From Microlunatus sagamiharensis (GTDB lineage Bacteria > Actinomycetota > Actinomycetes > Propionibacteriales > Propionibacteriaceae): a DNA stretch of 64,000 nt. Both the position numbers and the translations under genes were made by a program. The stretch lies in NCBI RefSeq assembly GCF_900105785.1, contig NZ_LT629799.1, positions 1,488,001-1,552,000 on the forward strand, written 5' to 3'. The notes beneath the pieces were generated by a model. It was not told the origin of the DNA, did not search any database, and saw only the letters and a list, made by a program, of their open reading frames with translations. Below, piece after piece: positions 16,022-24,622 of the stretch; position 1 is the stretch's first letter; every line of letters starts with the position of its first letter.

Positions 16022-16330
16022 TCAGAGCGTGCCGGCGGACCCGCCGACGGGGATCGGCTCCATGGTCACCACGCGGACCGGCTCGGCCAGGAGGTCGCCG
16101 GTGGCCGCCTGCAGCGGCTTGACGGCGGTGCCGGAGGCGTGCGCCTCGAGGTCGGCGGCGGACTCCCACTTCTCGATCATGGTGACGGTGCCGTCGTCGG
16201 CGTCGTGGATCGCGTAGAGCAGGCAGCCCTGCTCCTCGTGGACGGCGGGGATGGTCGAGCGCAGCGCCTCGACGAGCTCGTCGTGGCGACCCGGGGCGGG
16301 GCGGAAGACGGCGGTGACGACGACGGGCAC
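16022..16330 (-). CDS. antibiotic biosynthesis monooxygenase (ABM) domain protein
   Basis: A 102-residue single-domain ABM/YgiN-like ferredoxin-fold protein: VVTAVFRPAPGRHDELVEAL, GCLLYAIHDADDG, MIEKWESAADLEAH. Family members are quinol monooxygenases or heme-degrading or small-molecule-sensing proteins that act as dimers. The start is GTG at 16330 with GGAGG upstream. It lies immediately upstream of pdxY on the same strand (8 bases), so the two are probably one operon, with the repeat array at the junction. Confidence 0.85.
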   Translation of the reverse strand: MPVVVTAVFRPAPGRHDELVEALRSTIPAVHEEQGCLLYAIHDADDGTVTMIEKWESAADLEAHASGTAVKPLQAATGDLLAEPVRVVTMEPIPVGGSAGTL

Positions 16331-16486
16331 GGAGAACCTCCAGCGGTTCGGTCGGGGCGGGTGCGGCAGGCGCCGCGCGGACGCGGGACAGTCTCTCCTG
16401 CCCCGTCCCGCCCGTGCCGCGGGTCCGCCCGCACGACCTGCGCGACTCCACCGCGTGTCTTGCGCGGCGCCCGTATGGTGGCTGCT

Positions 16487-16972
16487 ATGTCCGGCGGGGT
16501 CGACGAACAGGCGCCCCCGCGCACCCGTGCCCCGCACGACCTGGCCGGGGCCCACCTCTCCCACGAGCCGCACCCCGACCGCTGGGCCTGGCGCCGGCGG
16601 ATCCGGGCCAACCCGCACCAGCACCGCGTCTACCGCTGGGTCGTCGGGGTCGTCGGCCTCCTGCTGATCCTGCTCGGGCTGGCGACCGGATGGCTGCCCG
16701 GACCGGGCGGCATCCCGCTCGTGCTCGCCGGGCTGGCCGTCTGGGCCAGCGAGTTCCTGTGGGCGCACCGCCTGATGCTGCGCCTCAAGCACGCGCTGCA
16801 CGTCTACCGAGCCTGGACGCGACGGCGCAAGGTCGTGTTCTGGCTCGGCTTCGTCCTCGTGTGCGCGCTGCTGGGGTGGGCGTTCCTCGTCGTCGTCGGC
16901 CCGCCGGCCTGGATCCCCGTCCAGGTCGACCGCGTCCTCGCCGTCCTTCCCGGGGTGGACGTCCCCGCCTGA
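16487..16972 (+). CDS. TIGR02611-type PGPGW transmembrane protein
   Basis: A 161-residue membrane protein. After a charged N-terminus rich in His, Arg and Pro, a first TM segment (VYRWVVGVVGLLLILLGLATG) runs into the motif WLPGPGGIPLVLAGLAVWASEF, typical of this actinobacterial PGPGW family. A second hairpin (VVFWLGFVLVCALLGWAFLVV) follows. The function is unknown. I prefer the ATG at 16487; an ATG at 16475 is also in frame. It is followed by the GDPD gene 21 bases on and probably co-transcribed with it. Confidence 0.8.
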   Translation: MSGGVDEQAPPRTRAPHDLAGAHLSHEPHPDRWAWRRRIRANPHQHRVYRWVVGVVGLLLILLGLATGWLPGPGGIPLVLAGLAVWASEFLWAHRLMLRLKHALHVYRAWTRRRKVVFWLGFVLVCALLGWAFLVVVGPPAWIPVQVDRVLAVLPGVDVPA

Positions 16973-16993
16973 CCAGGCTGCCAGGATGACGGC

Positions 16994-17776
16994 GTGCGAG
17001 CCACCGAGTACGCCTTCTTCGACGCACCGTTCCTCGCGTTCGCGCACCGCGGCGGGGCCGCGTACGCACCGAACCTCGGGCGCGAGAACACCCTCCACGC
17101 CTTCTCCGAGGCCGTCGCACTGGGCTACCGCTACCTCGAGACCGACGTCCACGCCACCGCCGACGGCGGGCTGATGGCCTTCCACGACCCCCTGCTCGAC
17201 CGCGTGACGACCGGGGTCGGTGCGTTGGCGGACCGGACCACCGCCGAGCTCGCCGAGGTCCGCATCGGCGGGCACGACCCGATCCCGACCTTCGCCGAGC
17301 TGCTCGAGGCCTTCCCGACGGCACGGTTCAACGTCGACGCCAAGTCCGACGCGGCGGTCGACCTGCTGGTCGAAGCCATCGCTGCGCACGACGCCTCCGA
17401 ACGGGTGTGCGTGAGCTCCTTCTCCCCCGCCCGGCTGCACCGGCTCCGCCGACGCCTGGGACCCGACGTGCCGACGGCGGTGAGCTCGCGCGGGGTGCTG
17501 GTGCACCGTTTCGCGCCCTGGCTGACGCGGGTGCTCGACTCGCCCGCCCCCGCCCTGCAGGTCCCGACCGCCACCCGGGTCGGTCGGCGCACCGTCCGCA
17601 TCACCACCGCGGGCCTGGTCCGCGCGGCGCACCGCCGCGGCAAGCAGGTGCACGTGTGGACGGTGGACGACCGCCCCACGATCGAGAGGCTGGTCGACCT
17701 CGGGGTCGACGGCATCTTCACCGACCGCCCCGACACCCTGCGGACCGTCCTGATCGAGCGGGGGCTGTGGTCGTGA
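16994..17776 (+). CDS. glycerophosphodiester phosphodiesterase
   Basis: A 260-residue GDPD TIM-barrel enzyme that hydrolyses deacylated phospholipids to sn-glycerol-3-phosphate and an alcohol. Catalytic motifs are FAHRGG with ENTLHAF (His, Arg, Glu), ETDVHATADG (metal-binding Glu/Asp), the second catalytic His in FHDPLLDR, and VWTVDDR near the C-terminus. No signal peptide is seen, so it is cytoplasmic or peripherally membrane-bound. The start is GTG at 16994. Its TGA overlaps the GTG start of the following MFS gene (GTGA), implying translational coupling. Confidence 0.92.
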   Translation: MRATEYAFFDAPFLAFAHRGGAAYAPNLGRENTLHAFSEAVALGYRYLETDVHATADGGLMAFHDPLLDRVTTGVGALADRTTAELAEVRIGGHDPIPTFAELLEAFPTARFNVDAKSDAAVDLLVEAIAAHDASERVCVSSFSPARLHRLRRRLGPDVPTAVSSRGVLVHRFAPWLTRVLDSPAPALQVPTATRVGRRTVRITTAGLVRAAHRRGKQVHVWTVDDRPTIERLVDLGVDGIFTDRPDTLRTVLIERGLWS

Positions 17777-19098
17777 GCGCCGCGACGACCGCCCCCAGCA
17801 CCATCCCGGTCGCCCGGTGGCGGGTCGCCGCCTGGGCGTTCTGGGACTGGGGCAGCTCCGCCTGGAACGCGGTGATCGTCTCCTTCGTCTTCGGCCCGTA
17901 CGTCGTGCGCGGCGTCGTCGGCGACGCCCGGCCGGGCGGGCTGAGCGCGAACACCTGGGTGGGCATCAGCGGGACGGTCGCCGGCCTGCTGATCCTGCTG
18001 GTCGCGCCCGTCACGGGGCAGCGCTCGGACTCCGGCGGGCACCGGCGCCGCAACCTCCTGGTCTGGAGCGCCCTCGTCCTCGCAGTCATGGTCGCGATGT
18101 TCGGGGTGCGGGACGAACCGTCGTACCTCTGGCTGGCGCTCGTCCTGCTCGGCGCGGGCGGCATCTTCAACGAGCTCGCCGGGGTGTCCTACAACGCGAT
18201 GCTCCCGCAGGTCTCGACCCCGGCCACGATCGGGCGCGTCTCCGGCTTCGGCTGGTCGATGGGCTACTTCGGCGGGATCTTCCTGCTGCTGATCTGCTAC
18301 TACGGCTTCATCGAGCCCGACGTCGGGTGGTTCGGCGTGGGCAACGCCGGCGGGCTGGACATCCGGACGGTCGCCGTCTTCTCCGCGGTGTGGTTCGCGG
18401 TGTTCGGCGCCGCGGTCTTCGTCGCGGTGCCCGAGGTGCCGCCCGGCCCCGCCCAGCGTCGTGTGGGCATCGTCGACTCCTACCGGCTGCTGGTGCGCGA
18501 CATCGTGGCGCTGTGGCACCGCGACCGCAACGCCGTACGGTTCCTGATCGCCTCGGCGCTCTACCGCGACGGGCTGGCCGCCGTCTTCAGCTTCGGCGCG
18601 ATCCTCGCGGTCAGCGTCTACGGGATGGCCCAGTCGACCGTGCTGATCTTCGGCGTGGCCGCGAACGTGGTGGCCGCGCTGGGCGCCCTGGCCCTGGGCC
18701 GCGTCGAGGACCGCGTCGGGCCCCGGCGCATCATCATGATCTCGCTCGTCGGGCTGATCGCCTCGTGCCTCGTGCTGCTCTTCGTCCGCGGCACGCCGCT
18801 GTTCTGGGTCTTCGGCCTCGCGCTGTGCCTGTGGGTGGGACCGGCCCAGGCGAGCTCGCGCTCCTTCCTCGCGCGGCTGGCGCCGAAGGGGCGCGAGGGC
18901 GAGATGTTCGGCCTCTACACGACCACCGGACGGGCGGCCTCGTTCCTCGCCCCGGGGCTCTTCGCCCTCTTCTCCGCGTTGTTCTCCGACCGGGTGGGTA
19001 TCGTGGGGATCGCGTTGGTGCTGGCGGCGGGGGCCCTGGCCATGACGCGCGTCACGCCGCCACGGGCGGCGGAACATAACGCCGCCGTCGTCAGTTAG
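17773..19098 (+). CDS. MFS transporter, UMF1/Atg22-like
   Basis: A 441-residue 12-TM protein of the UMF1 group. It is recognised by the early segment AFWDWGSSAWNAVIVSFVFGPYV, by the conserved internal GRVSGFGWSMGYFGGIFLLL, and by the second-half GLYTTTGRAASFLAPGLFALF. Members resemble the yeast vacuolar effluxer Atg22 and are thought to export amino acids or other small molecules; the substrate here is unknown. The start GTG overlaps the stop of the GDPD gene by 4 bases. It ends 51 bases before rbpA. Confidence 0.87.
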   Translation: MSAATTAPSTIPVARWRVAAWAFWDWGSSAWNAVIVSFVFGPYVVRGVVGDARPGGLSANTWVGISGTVAGLLILLVAPVTGQRSDSGGHRRRNLLVWSALVLAVMVAMFGVRDEPSYLWLALVLLGAGGIFNELAGVSYNAMLPQVSTPATIGRVSGFGWSMGYFGGIFLLLICYYGFIEPDVGWFGVGNAGGLDIRTVAVFSAVWFAVFGAAVFVAVPEVPPGPAQRRVGIVDSYRLLVRDIVALWHRDRNAVRFLIASALYRDGLAAVFSFGAILAVSVYGMAQSTVLIFGVAANVVAALGALALGRVEDRVGPRRIIMISLVGLIASCLVLLFVRGTPLFWVFGLALCLWVGPAQASSRSFLARLAPKGREGEMFGLYTTTGRAASFLAPGLFALFSALFSDRVGIVGIALVLAAGALAMTRVTPPRAAEHNAAVVS

Positions 19099-19149
19099 AT
19101 CCCGTGAGGCCCGCCAGCGCGGGCTCACGTTCTCCAGGGGAGGTTCACC

Positions 19150-19533
19150 ATGGCCGATCGTTCGTTGCGCGGCACCGGTCTCGGGGCGAAGAGCTTCGAG
19201 GACGAGGCCGGGGTCGAGTTCGCCGCCCGCCAGGAGGTCGGTTACGACTGCCCTCGCCAGCACCACTTCACGATGGTCTTCTCGGCCGAGGCCGACATCC
19301 CGGCGCTCTGGGAGTGCCCCCGCTGCGGCGGGGAGTCGCTCCGCTCCGACGGCGAGCGCCCGGAGGCCAAGGAGGAGAAGCCGGTCCGCACCCACTGGGA
19401 CATGCTGCGCGAGCGTCGCTCCATCGCCGAGCTCGAGGAGCTGCTGGCCGAGCGCCTGACGCTCCTCCGCGCGGGCGAGCTGGGTTCGACCGCCTTCACC
19501 CGGTCGGCGCGGCCGTCCAAGAAGACCGCCTGA
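19150..19533 (+). CDS. rbpA: RNA polymerase-binding protein RbpA
   Basis: A 127-residue actinobacterial transcription factor. It binds the primary sigma factor and the core enzyme and stabilises the open promoter complex. Visible are the N-terminal MADRSLRGTGLGAKSFEDE, the core domain with the zinc ligands DCPRQHH and WECPRCGGE, the basic linker EEKPVRTHWDMLRERRS (contacts promoter DNA) and the sigma-interaction helix IAELEELLAERLTLLR. It has an AGGGGAGG ribosome-binding site and its own terminator hairpin. RbpA is confined to Actinomycetota, which is the strongest taxonomic marker in the window. Confidence 0.96.
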   Translation: MADRSLRGTGLGAKSFEDEAGVEFAARQEVGYDCPRQHHFTMVFSAEADIPALWECPRCGGESLRSDGERPEAKEEKPVRTHWDMLRERRSIAELEELLAERLTLLRAGELGSTAFTRSARPSKKTA

Positions 19534-19564
19534 CCCACGCCCGACGGGCTCGCCGAGCCCACCC

Positions 19565-19596
19565 AGAGCCGCTCCGGAACCATCCGGGGCGGCTCT
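19565..19596 (+). terminator. rbpA terminator hairpin
   Basis: AGAGCCGCTCCGG pairs with CCGGGGCGGCTCT (one G-U pair) around the loop AACCAT, 32 bases after the rbpA stop codon. The rest of the gap to fxsA shows repeated GTACG words but nothing I can name. Confidence 0.75.
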
Positions 19597-19734
19597 CGTC
19601 GTTCCCGGCCCGGTCGCCCGAACGACTCCTCCTGGTCCGTACGCCACCGTCCAGACGGCGCTCCGGACGAGCGGTGACCAGGACGTACGGGGACGAGCAC
19701 GTACGGGGTGCGCGTGCGGTGCGCGCGCCGACCG

Positions 19735-20271
19735 TCAGGCCTGGGGCCGACCGCCGTCGACCTCGCGGGGGCTGACGACCGTCTCGGACGTGTCGTCCGG
19801 GACGACCTCGCCCTCCACCACGGAGGGGTCCCCCTGGGCACCGGGACGCCTCGGCCCGCCGAACAGCCCCGGCGCGATGCCCGACCGGCTCAGCCGGCGG
19901 GCGACGAAGAAGCCGACGACCTTGCGGGCGAAGGGCCGGGTGAACGGCACGAGGAAGAAGAGCCCGATCACGTCGCTCAGGAAGCCGGGGAGCATCAGCA
20001 GCACGCCACCGACCAGGACCAGTCCGGCCTCGGTCAGCTCGCCGGTGGGCATCCGGCCCCCGCGGAAGGCGGCGTCCAGCGCCCGCCAGGCCCGTGAACC
20101 CTCACGGCGGAGCAGCCAGCCGCCGAGGACCGCCTCGAGGACGAGGAGCGCGATCGTCGGGAGCAGGCCGATGCGCTGGCCGACCTGGATGAGGAGGTAG
20201 ACCTCGACGATCGGCACGGCCACCAGCAGGACCACCAGGACCGCGAGCGGCAGACCGCCCCGCAGCCTCAC
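19735..20271 (-). CDS. fxsA: FxsA family membrane protein
   Basis: A 178-residue integral membrane protein with two or three hydrophobic segments near the N-terminus (LAVLVVLLVAVPIVEVYLLI). The FxsA family core GWLLRREGSRAWRAL is followed by GVLLMLPGFLSDVIGLFFLV. In E. coli, FxsA overproduction relieves exclusion of phage T7 by the F plasmid; its normal function is unknown. The C-terminus is hydrophilic and poorly conserved. It lies 22 bases after the ppm gene on the same strand and may be the last gene of an lnt-ppm-fxsA unit. Confidence 0.88.
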   Translation of the reverse strand: MRLRGGLPLAVLVVLLVAVPIVEVYLLIQVGQRIGLLPTIALLVLEAVLGGWLLRREGSRAWRALDAAFRGGRMPTGELTEAGLVLVGGVLLMLPGFLSDVIGLFFLVPFTRPFARKVVGFFVARRLSRSGIAPGLFGGPRRPGAQGDPSVVEGEVVPDDTSETVVSPREVDGGRPQA

Positions 20272-20293
20272 CGCGGGCTCCAGCGGGCGCGGG

Positions 20294-21109
20294 TCACGTC
20301 AGCTCGGTCTGTCGACGGCGTACGAGGCCGCGCACCTGCTCGGCGCGGTGCTTGGCGCCCCAGGCCGTCGTGCGCAGGAGCGCCTCGACGACGATCCGCT
20401 GGCTCATCTTGGAGTCGCCGTACTGACGCTCGACGAAGGTGATCGGCACCTCGACGACCCGGAAGCCCGCCTTGACAGCGCGCCAGACCAGGTCGACCTG
20501 GAAGCAGTAGCCGGCCGAGGCCACGGCGTCGAGGCCGATGCCGAGCAGGGTCGCGCGGTCGAAGACCCGGTAGCCGCCGGTCGCGTCACGCTGCGGCACG
20601 CCCAGCGCGATGCGCGTCCAGAGGTTGCCGCCGCGCGAGAGCACCTCGCGCGAGCGCGGCCAGTTGACGACGCGGCCGCCGCGCACCCAGCGCGACCCGA
20701 GCACGAGGTCGGCCGTCCGCGCGTTCTTGGGGCCGAGCGCGGCCAGGAGCTTCGGCAGCTGCTCGGGCTGGTGGGAGCCGTCGGCGTCCATCTCGACCAG
20801 CACGTCGTAGCCGCGCTCGAGGCCCCACTGGAAGCCGGCGAGGTACGCGGCGCCGAGGCCCTCCTTGCCGAGGCGGTGCAGGACGTGCACGTTCGCGTCG
20901 CGCGAGGCGAGGGCGTCGGCCATGAGGCCGGTGCCGTCCGGGGAGTTGTCGTCGGCGACCAGCACCTCGGCGGCGGGCACCGCCTGGCGCAGCCGGCCGA
21001 CGATGGAGTCGATGTTCTCCGACTCGTTGTAGGTCGGGATGATCACCAGCACGCGCCCGTAGTCGGGCCCGGTGCTCGCGGCGCTGGTGGTGTCGGTCGG
21101 CTCGCTCAA
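20294..21109 (-). CDS. ppm1: polyprenol monophosphomannose synthase
   Basis: A 271-residue GT2 glycosyltransferase. It transfers mannose from GDP-mannose to polyprenyl phosphate, giving the donor for lipoglycan and protein mannosylation at the membrane. Evidence: VLVIIPTYNESENIDSIV at the N-terminus, VADDNSPDGTG, the metal-binding VEMDADGSHQPEQLP (DAD), and the C-terminal PITFVERQYGDSKMS typical of DPM1-like enzymes. The start ATG overlaps the stop of lnt (ATGA). In Mycobacterium tuberculosis the two activities are one fused protein; here they are separate, overlapping genes. Confidence 0.92.
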   Translation of the reverse strand: MSEPTDTTSAASTGPDYGRVLVIIPTYNESENIDSIVGRLRQAVPAAEVLVADDNSPDGTGLMADALASRDANVHVLHRLGKEGLGAAYLAGFQWGLERGYDVLVEMDADGSHQPEQLPKLLAALGPKNARTADLVLGSRWVRGGRVVNWPRSREVLSRGGNLWTRIALGVPQRDATGGYRVFDRATLLGIGLDAVASAGYCFQVDLVWRAVKAGFRVVEVPITFVERQYGDSKMSQRIVVEALLRTTAWGAKHRAEQVRGLVRRRQTELT

Positions 21110-22710
21110 CGGATCGGCTCTTTCGTCGGGGACGTGGCGGGGGTGGAGAGGGCGGCGTCAGGCCCGGGACGGTGCCCATTCTGGTGCAGATCGCGCCGTC
21201 GGCGTACGACCGCCACGGCCACGGCCACCAGCGCGAGCAGGGCGAGCCCCCGTGCGGGCCACGGGCCGGCGAGCACGGCCGGGGTCAGGGCGGTGCGCAG
21301 CGGCATCGCCTCGACGAAGCCGGCCGAGGTGAACTCGTTCGTGCGCTGGACGACGCGACCGTCCCGGTCGATGAAGCCGGAGACGCTGTTGGTCGTCGCC
21401 ACGGCCACCTCGCGGCGCGCCTCCATGGCCCGGACGCGGGTGATGGCGAACTGCTGCTCGATCTGCCCGGTGCCGCCGTACGTCGCGTTGTTGCTCTGCA
21501 CGAGGAGCACCTGGGCGCCGTTGGTCAGGGCCTCGTGGACGGTGTCGTCGTAGGCGAGCTCGAAGCAGATGACGTCGCCGACGGTGATCGTGCGGCCGTC
21601 GAGGGGCACCCGCAGCACGCCCGGCTCCGTGCCGGGGACCGACTGGGCGCCGACCTCGCGCAGGATCGGCACGAGGGGCAGCAGCTGGGCACGGAAGGGG
21701 ATCCACTCGCCGAAGGGCACGAGGTTGCGCTTGTGGTAGGTCGCGAGCACGCCCCGCAGCGGGTCCCACCACAGCGCGGTCGTCTGCCGCTCGTCCTCGC
21801 CCGGGCCCTGGGTGACGGCGCCGACGAGGATCGGCACGCCGGCCACGGCGGTCGCACCGGCGACGGTCTGGCGGGTTACGGGGTCGAGCAGCGGGTCGAT
21901 GTCGGTGGAGTTCTCGGGCCAGAGCAGGAAGTCCGGCTCGGGCACCTGGCCGAGGCGCGCCCGGGCCATCAGCTCGACGCTCTCGGAGAGGTGGTTGTTG
22001 GTGACGGTGCGGGCGCGGCCGAGCGCCTCAATGCCGCGCCCGGGCACGTTGCCCTGCACCACGCCGACCTCGACCGAGCCCTCCCGCCCGGCCAGCGGCT
22101 CGACCTGGAAGGAGCGCAGCCCCACCCCCGCCACCCCGAGGGCGGCGATCACCAGCGCAGCGGGCACGACGCGGGGGAAGACCGGGGGACGCCGCTCCTG
22201 CACGAGGAGCACGAGCCAGGCGACGGTCTGGCCGACCAGCGCCACGAGGAAGCTGACGCCGGCGACGCCGACCAGGGGGAACCAGCCGTTCAGCGAGGTG
22301 TCGACGGCCGCGTACGCGAGCCGGGTCCAGCCGAAGCCGCCGAAGGGGAAGGAGGAGTACGCGAGCTCGGCGGCCACCCAGCAGGCCGCGGCCGCCACCG
22401 GCCACCAGCGCAGCCGCGTGACCAGCGAGAGGGCGACGCCGAGGAGCCCGTAGTAGAGCGCCATGAACAGCACGAGGACGGCCGCGACCCACCAGCCGAG
22501 GACGTGCACCCAGGAGATCGTGACGCCGAGCATGCCGAGCCCGAAGAGGTAGCCGCGCCCGAAGGCCCGCCGCAACGGGATCCCGCGGGCCAGCAGGGTG
22601 AGCGCCGGGACGCCGACCAGCAGCAGCGGCCACAGCGCGTACGGCTGCCAGGCGAGCCCGAGCAGGACCCCGGCCAGCACCGCCACCAGAGACCCGAGCA
22701 CCCGCCGCAC
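21106..22710 (-). CDS. lnt: apolipoprotein N-acyltransferase
   Basis: A 534-residue membrane enzyme that adds the third acyl chain to the N-terminal Cys of lipoproteins. About seven hydrophobic helices occupy residues 1-215, including the typical FPFGGFGWTRLAYA motif. The nitrilase-like domain carries the triad: Glu in FLLWPENSTDIDP, Lys in TYHKRNLVPFGEWIP, and Cys in VGDVICFELAYDD. The C-terminus ends in a final TM helix and a basic tail. It is translationally coupled to ppm1. Several lipoproteins in this window (the GH43 at 33693 and two binding proteins) are likely substrates. Confidence 0.93.
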   Translation of the reverse strand: MRRVLGSLVAVLAGVLLGLAWQPYALWPLLLVGVPALTLLARGIPLRRAFGRGYLFGLGMLGVTISWVHVLGWWVAAVLVLFMALYYGLLGVALSLVTRLRWWPVAAAACWVAAELAYSSFPFGGFGWTRLAYAAVDTSLNGWFPLVGVAGVSFLVALVGQTVAWLVLLVQERRPPVFPRVVPAALVIAALGVAGVGLRSFQVEPLAGREGSVEVGVVQGNVPGRGIEALGRARTVTNNHLSESVELMARARLGQVPEPDFLLWPENSTDIDPLLDPVTRQTVAGATAVAGVPILVGAVTQGPGEDERQTTALWWDPLRGVLATYHKRNLVPFGEWIPFRAQLLPLVPILREVGAQSVPGTEPGVLRVPLDGRTITVGDVICFELAYDDTVHEALTNGAQVLLVQSNNATYGGTGQIEQQFAITRVRAMEARREVAVATTNSVSGFIDRDGRVVQRTNEFTSAGFVEAMPLRTALTPAVLAGPWPARGLALLALVAVAVAVVRRRRDLHQNGHRPGPDAALSTPATSPTKEPIR

Positions 22711-22745
22711 ACCGCGAGGGTACCGGCGGGGACCGAGCCCGCCGC

Positions 22746-24320
22746 TCAGACGGACGCCAGCACCGCGCCGCCGTCGAAGACCACGCGCCCCTCTACCAGC
22801 GTCGCGGCGCAGACCGGGAGCCCCGGGTCGGCGTCACCGCCGGCGTCCCCGGCGAGCAGCGGCAGGCCGGTCGCGGGGTCGAGCCGTGACGGTTCGGTGT
22901 CCCAGACCGCGAGGTGCGCGGGCGCGCCGACGGCGAGGGTGCCCGACGCGTCGTCGCCGGCCGCGGCGTGGCCGCCGACGGTGGCGCAGCGGAAGGCCTC
23001 GGCGACGCGCATCCGCTCGGCGGGCCGGCGGTGGCGGACGGCGTCGCGGACCATGGCCCAGCCCGCCACGGCGGTGACCGGGGCGTCGGTGCCGAAGGCG
23101 ACCGGCACGCGGGCGTGCAGCATCGAGGCGAAGGGGTTCATGGTCGAGGACCGGGCGCCGACCCGCTCCTCGTAGAGCTCGCCCGGCCCGCCCCAGGCCG
23201 CGTCGAACGCCGGCTGGACGCTCGCGGTGACGCCGAGCCGGGCCAGCAGGGGCAGGTCGGCGGCCGCGACCATCTCGACGTGCTCGAGGCGGTGGCGGGC
23301 CGCGCGCACGCGCTCCTCCCCCAGCTCCTGGGCGACCCGACGCAGCCCCTCGACCGCCGCGGACACGCCGGCGTCGCCGATGCAGTGGAAGCCGCCGCTC
23401 ACCCCGCGCAGCGTGCAGGCCCGCAGGTGCGCGGTCAGCTCGTCCGCGTCGAGGTACTGCGCGCCCCGGCCGGGCCCGTCGGCGTAGTCCTCGACCAGCG
23501 CGGCCGTCCGCGAGCCGATCGCGCCGTCGACGCAGAGGTCACCGGCCAGGCCGCGGGCCCCGACCGACTCCATCCGGGCGAAGGCCGCGTCGCTCGCCAG
23601 CTCGCCCCAGTAGGTGACGACGCGCAGCCCGAGGTCGTGCCCCTCGTCCCGGACGCGCTCGAGGTCGGCGACCGGTCCGAGGTGCGGCCCGCCGAGCTCG
23701 TGCACCTCGCCGACGCCGAGCGCGGCGGCCTCGGCCAGCACGGTCCGCGCGGCGCTGCGACGCTCCGCGTCGGTGGTCAGGATGTCGAGACGCCCGCGGC
23801 AGACGTGGTGGGCGTCCTGCGTGAGCGGCCCGTCCTCGCTCCAGCCGGTCAGGCCCTCGATGCCGGGCAGCGCGGCGAGCAGGGCGCTGGAGACGACGGC
23901 GGAGTGCACGTCGACGCGCGCCAGGTAGAGCGGACGGCCCCGCCCGGCCTCGTCGAGCTCGGCACGGCTCGGCGGGCGCGGGTCCGGCCACGACCGCTCG
24001 TCCCAGCCCTGGCCCAGCACGACGCCGCGGCCCGGCGTCCGCTCCACGTACGCCCGGACCCGGTGCAGGAGCTCCTCGACCGAGGAGACCCCGTGCAGGT
24101 CGACCCCGGCGCTCGCCAGGCCGCCCTGCACGGCGTGCAGGTGGGCGTCGACGAAGGCCGGCGTCACGAGGCGCCCGTCCAGGTCGACCACCGGTCCCCC
24201 GGGCTCCGCGGCCCGCACCTCCTCGGAGCTCCCGACGGCCAGCACCCGCCCGTCACGGACGGCGATCGCCTCCACCGGTGCCCGCCCCGGCACGACCACG
24301 GTCCCCCCGTGCAGAATCAC
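22746..24320 (-). CDS. amidohydrolase (YtcJ-like)
   Basis: A 524-residue metal-dependent amidohydrolase of the amidohydrolase_3 type. The N-terminal beta sandwich (ILHGGTVVVPGRAPVEAIAV) leads to the first metal motif VDAHLHAVQGG. The barrel carries FHCIGDAG (metal/catalytic His), HRLEHVEM and the late AFGTDAPV Asp. Relatives hydrolyse N-substituted formamides or similar amides; the substrate is unknown. I chose the GTG at 24320 because it begins the first beta strand of the family. It ends 36 bases from lnt on the same strand. Confidence 0.85.
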   Translation of the reverse strand: MILHGGTVVVPGRAPVEAIAVRDGRVLAVGSSEEVRAAEPGGPVVDLDGRLVTPAFVDAHLHAVQGGLASAGVDLHGVSSVEELLHRVRAYVERTPGRGVVLGQGWDERSWPDPRPPSRAELDEAGRGRPLYLARVDVHSAVVSSALLAALPGIEGLTGWSEDGPLTQDAHHVCRGRLDILTTDAERRSAARTVLAEAAALGVGEVHELGGPHLGPVADLERVRDEGHDLGLRVVTYWGELASDAAFARMESVGARGLAGDLCVDGAIGSRTAALVEDYADGPGRGAQYLDADELTAHLRACTLRGVSGGFHCIGDAGVSAAVEGLRRVAQELGEERVRAARHRLEHVEMVAAADLPLLARLGVTASVQPAFDAAWGGPGELYEERVGARSSTMNPFASMLHARVPVAFGTDAPVTAVAGWAMVRDAVRHRRPAERMRVAEAFRCATVGGHAAAGDDASGTLAVGAPAHLAVWDTEPSRLDPATGLPLLAGDAGGDADPGLPVCAATLVEGRVVFDGGAVLASV

Positions 24321-24369
24321 GCGGCCAAGAGTGCCAGGCGTACGCGCGGTGAACGGCACGGAACGCTTC

Positions 24370-24455
24370 TTGAGCCTGTCGAAGGATCAGGAACGGGTCG
24401 GTGCTCGTCCTCCTGGGAGACGCCAACCACGTCGTGGCCCTTCGACAAGCTCAGG
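24370..24455. repeat. inverted repeat of the CTGAGC-TGTCGAAGG type
   Basis: CTTGAGCCTGTCGAAGG (from 24369) is facing CCTTCGACAAGCTCAGG (to 24455), giving a 17-base stem with two mismatches around a 52-base loop. The same word family is seen widely as palindromic units in proteobacterial and actinobacterial genomes (from memory, not searched). It lies between the amidohydrolase start and repeat copy B, so the 299-base gap here is filled with repeats rather than a gene. Confidence 0.6.
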
Positions 24456-24465
24456 GAGCGTTGGC

Positions 24466-24622
24466 CCGACCCCCGCCGAGCGGCGCGCCGGCGCCTGGAC
24501 GACCGGACGCTGACGCCGACGCGAAGCTGCGGCAGCGGAGCAGACGACCCGGCGTCAGCGGGAGGGAGGAAGGCGCCGGACCAGAGCGCCGGTCGCGTCC
24601 GAGCGGAGCGAGGACAGAATTA
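24466..24622 (-). repeat. structured repeat, copy B
   Basis: The second copy of the element at 14833-14990, in the opposite orientation. Read on the minus strand it begins at the TAA stop of the Lrp gene (TAATT). It shares CGCCTTCCTCCCT (24563-24575) and the 16-base TCCGGTCGTCCAGGCG (24492-24507, minus strand). The central hairpin has a perfect 11-base stem, CGCTGACGCCG (24508-24518) with CGGCGTCAGCG (24550-24560), unrelated in sequence to the stem of copy A. Pairing is therefore kept while the bases change. Confidence 0.75.
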
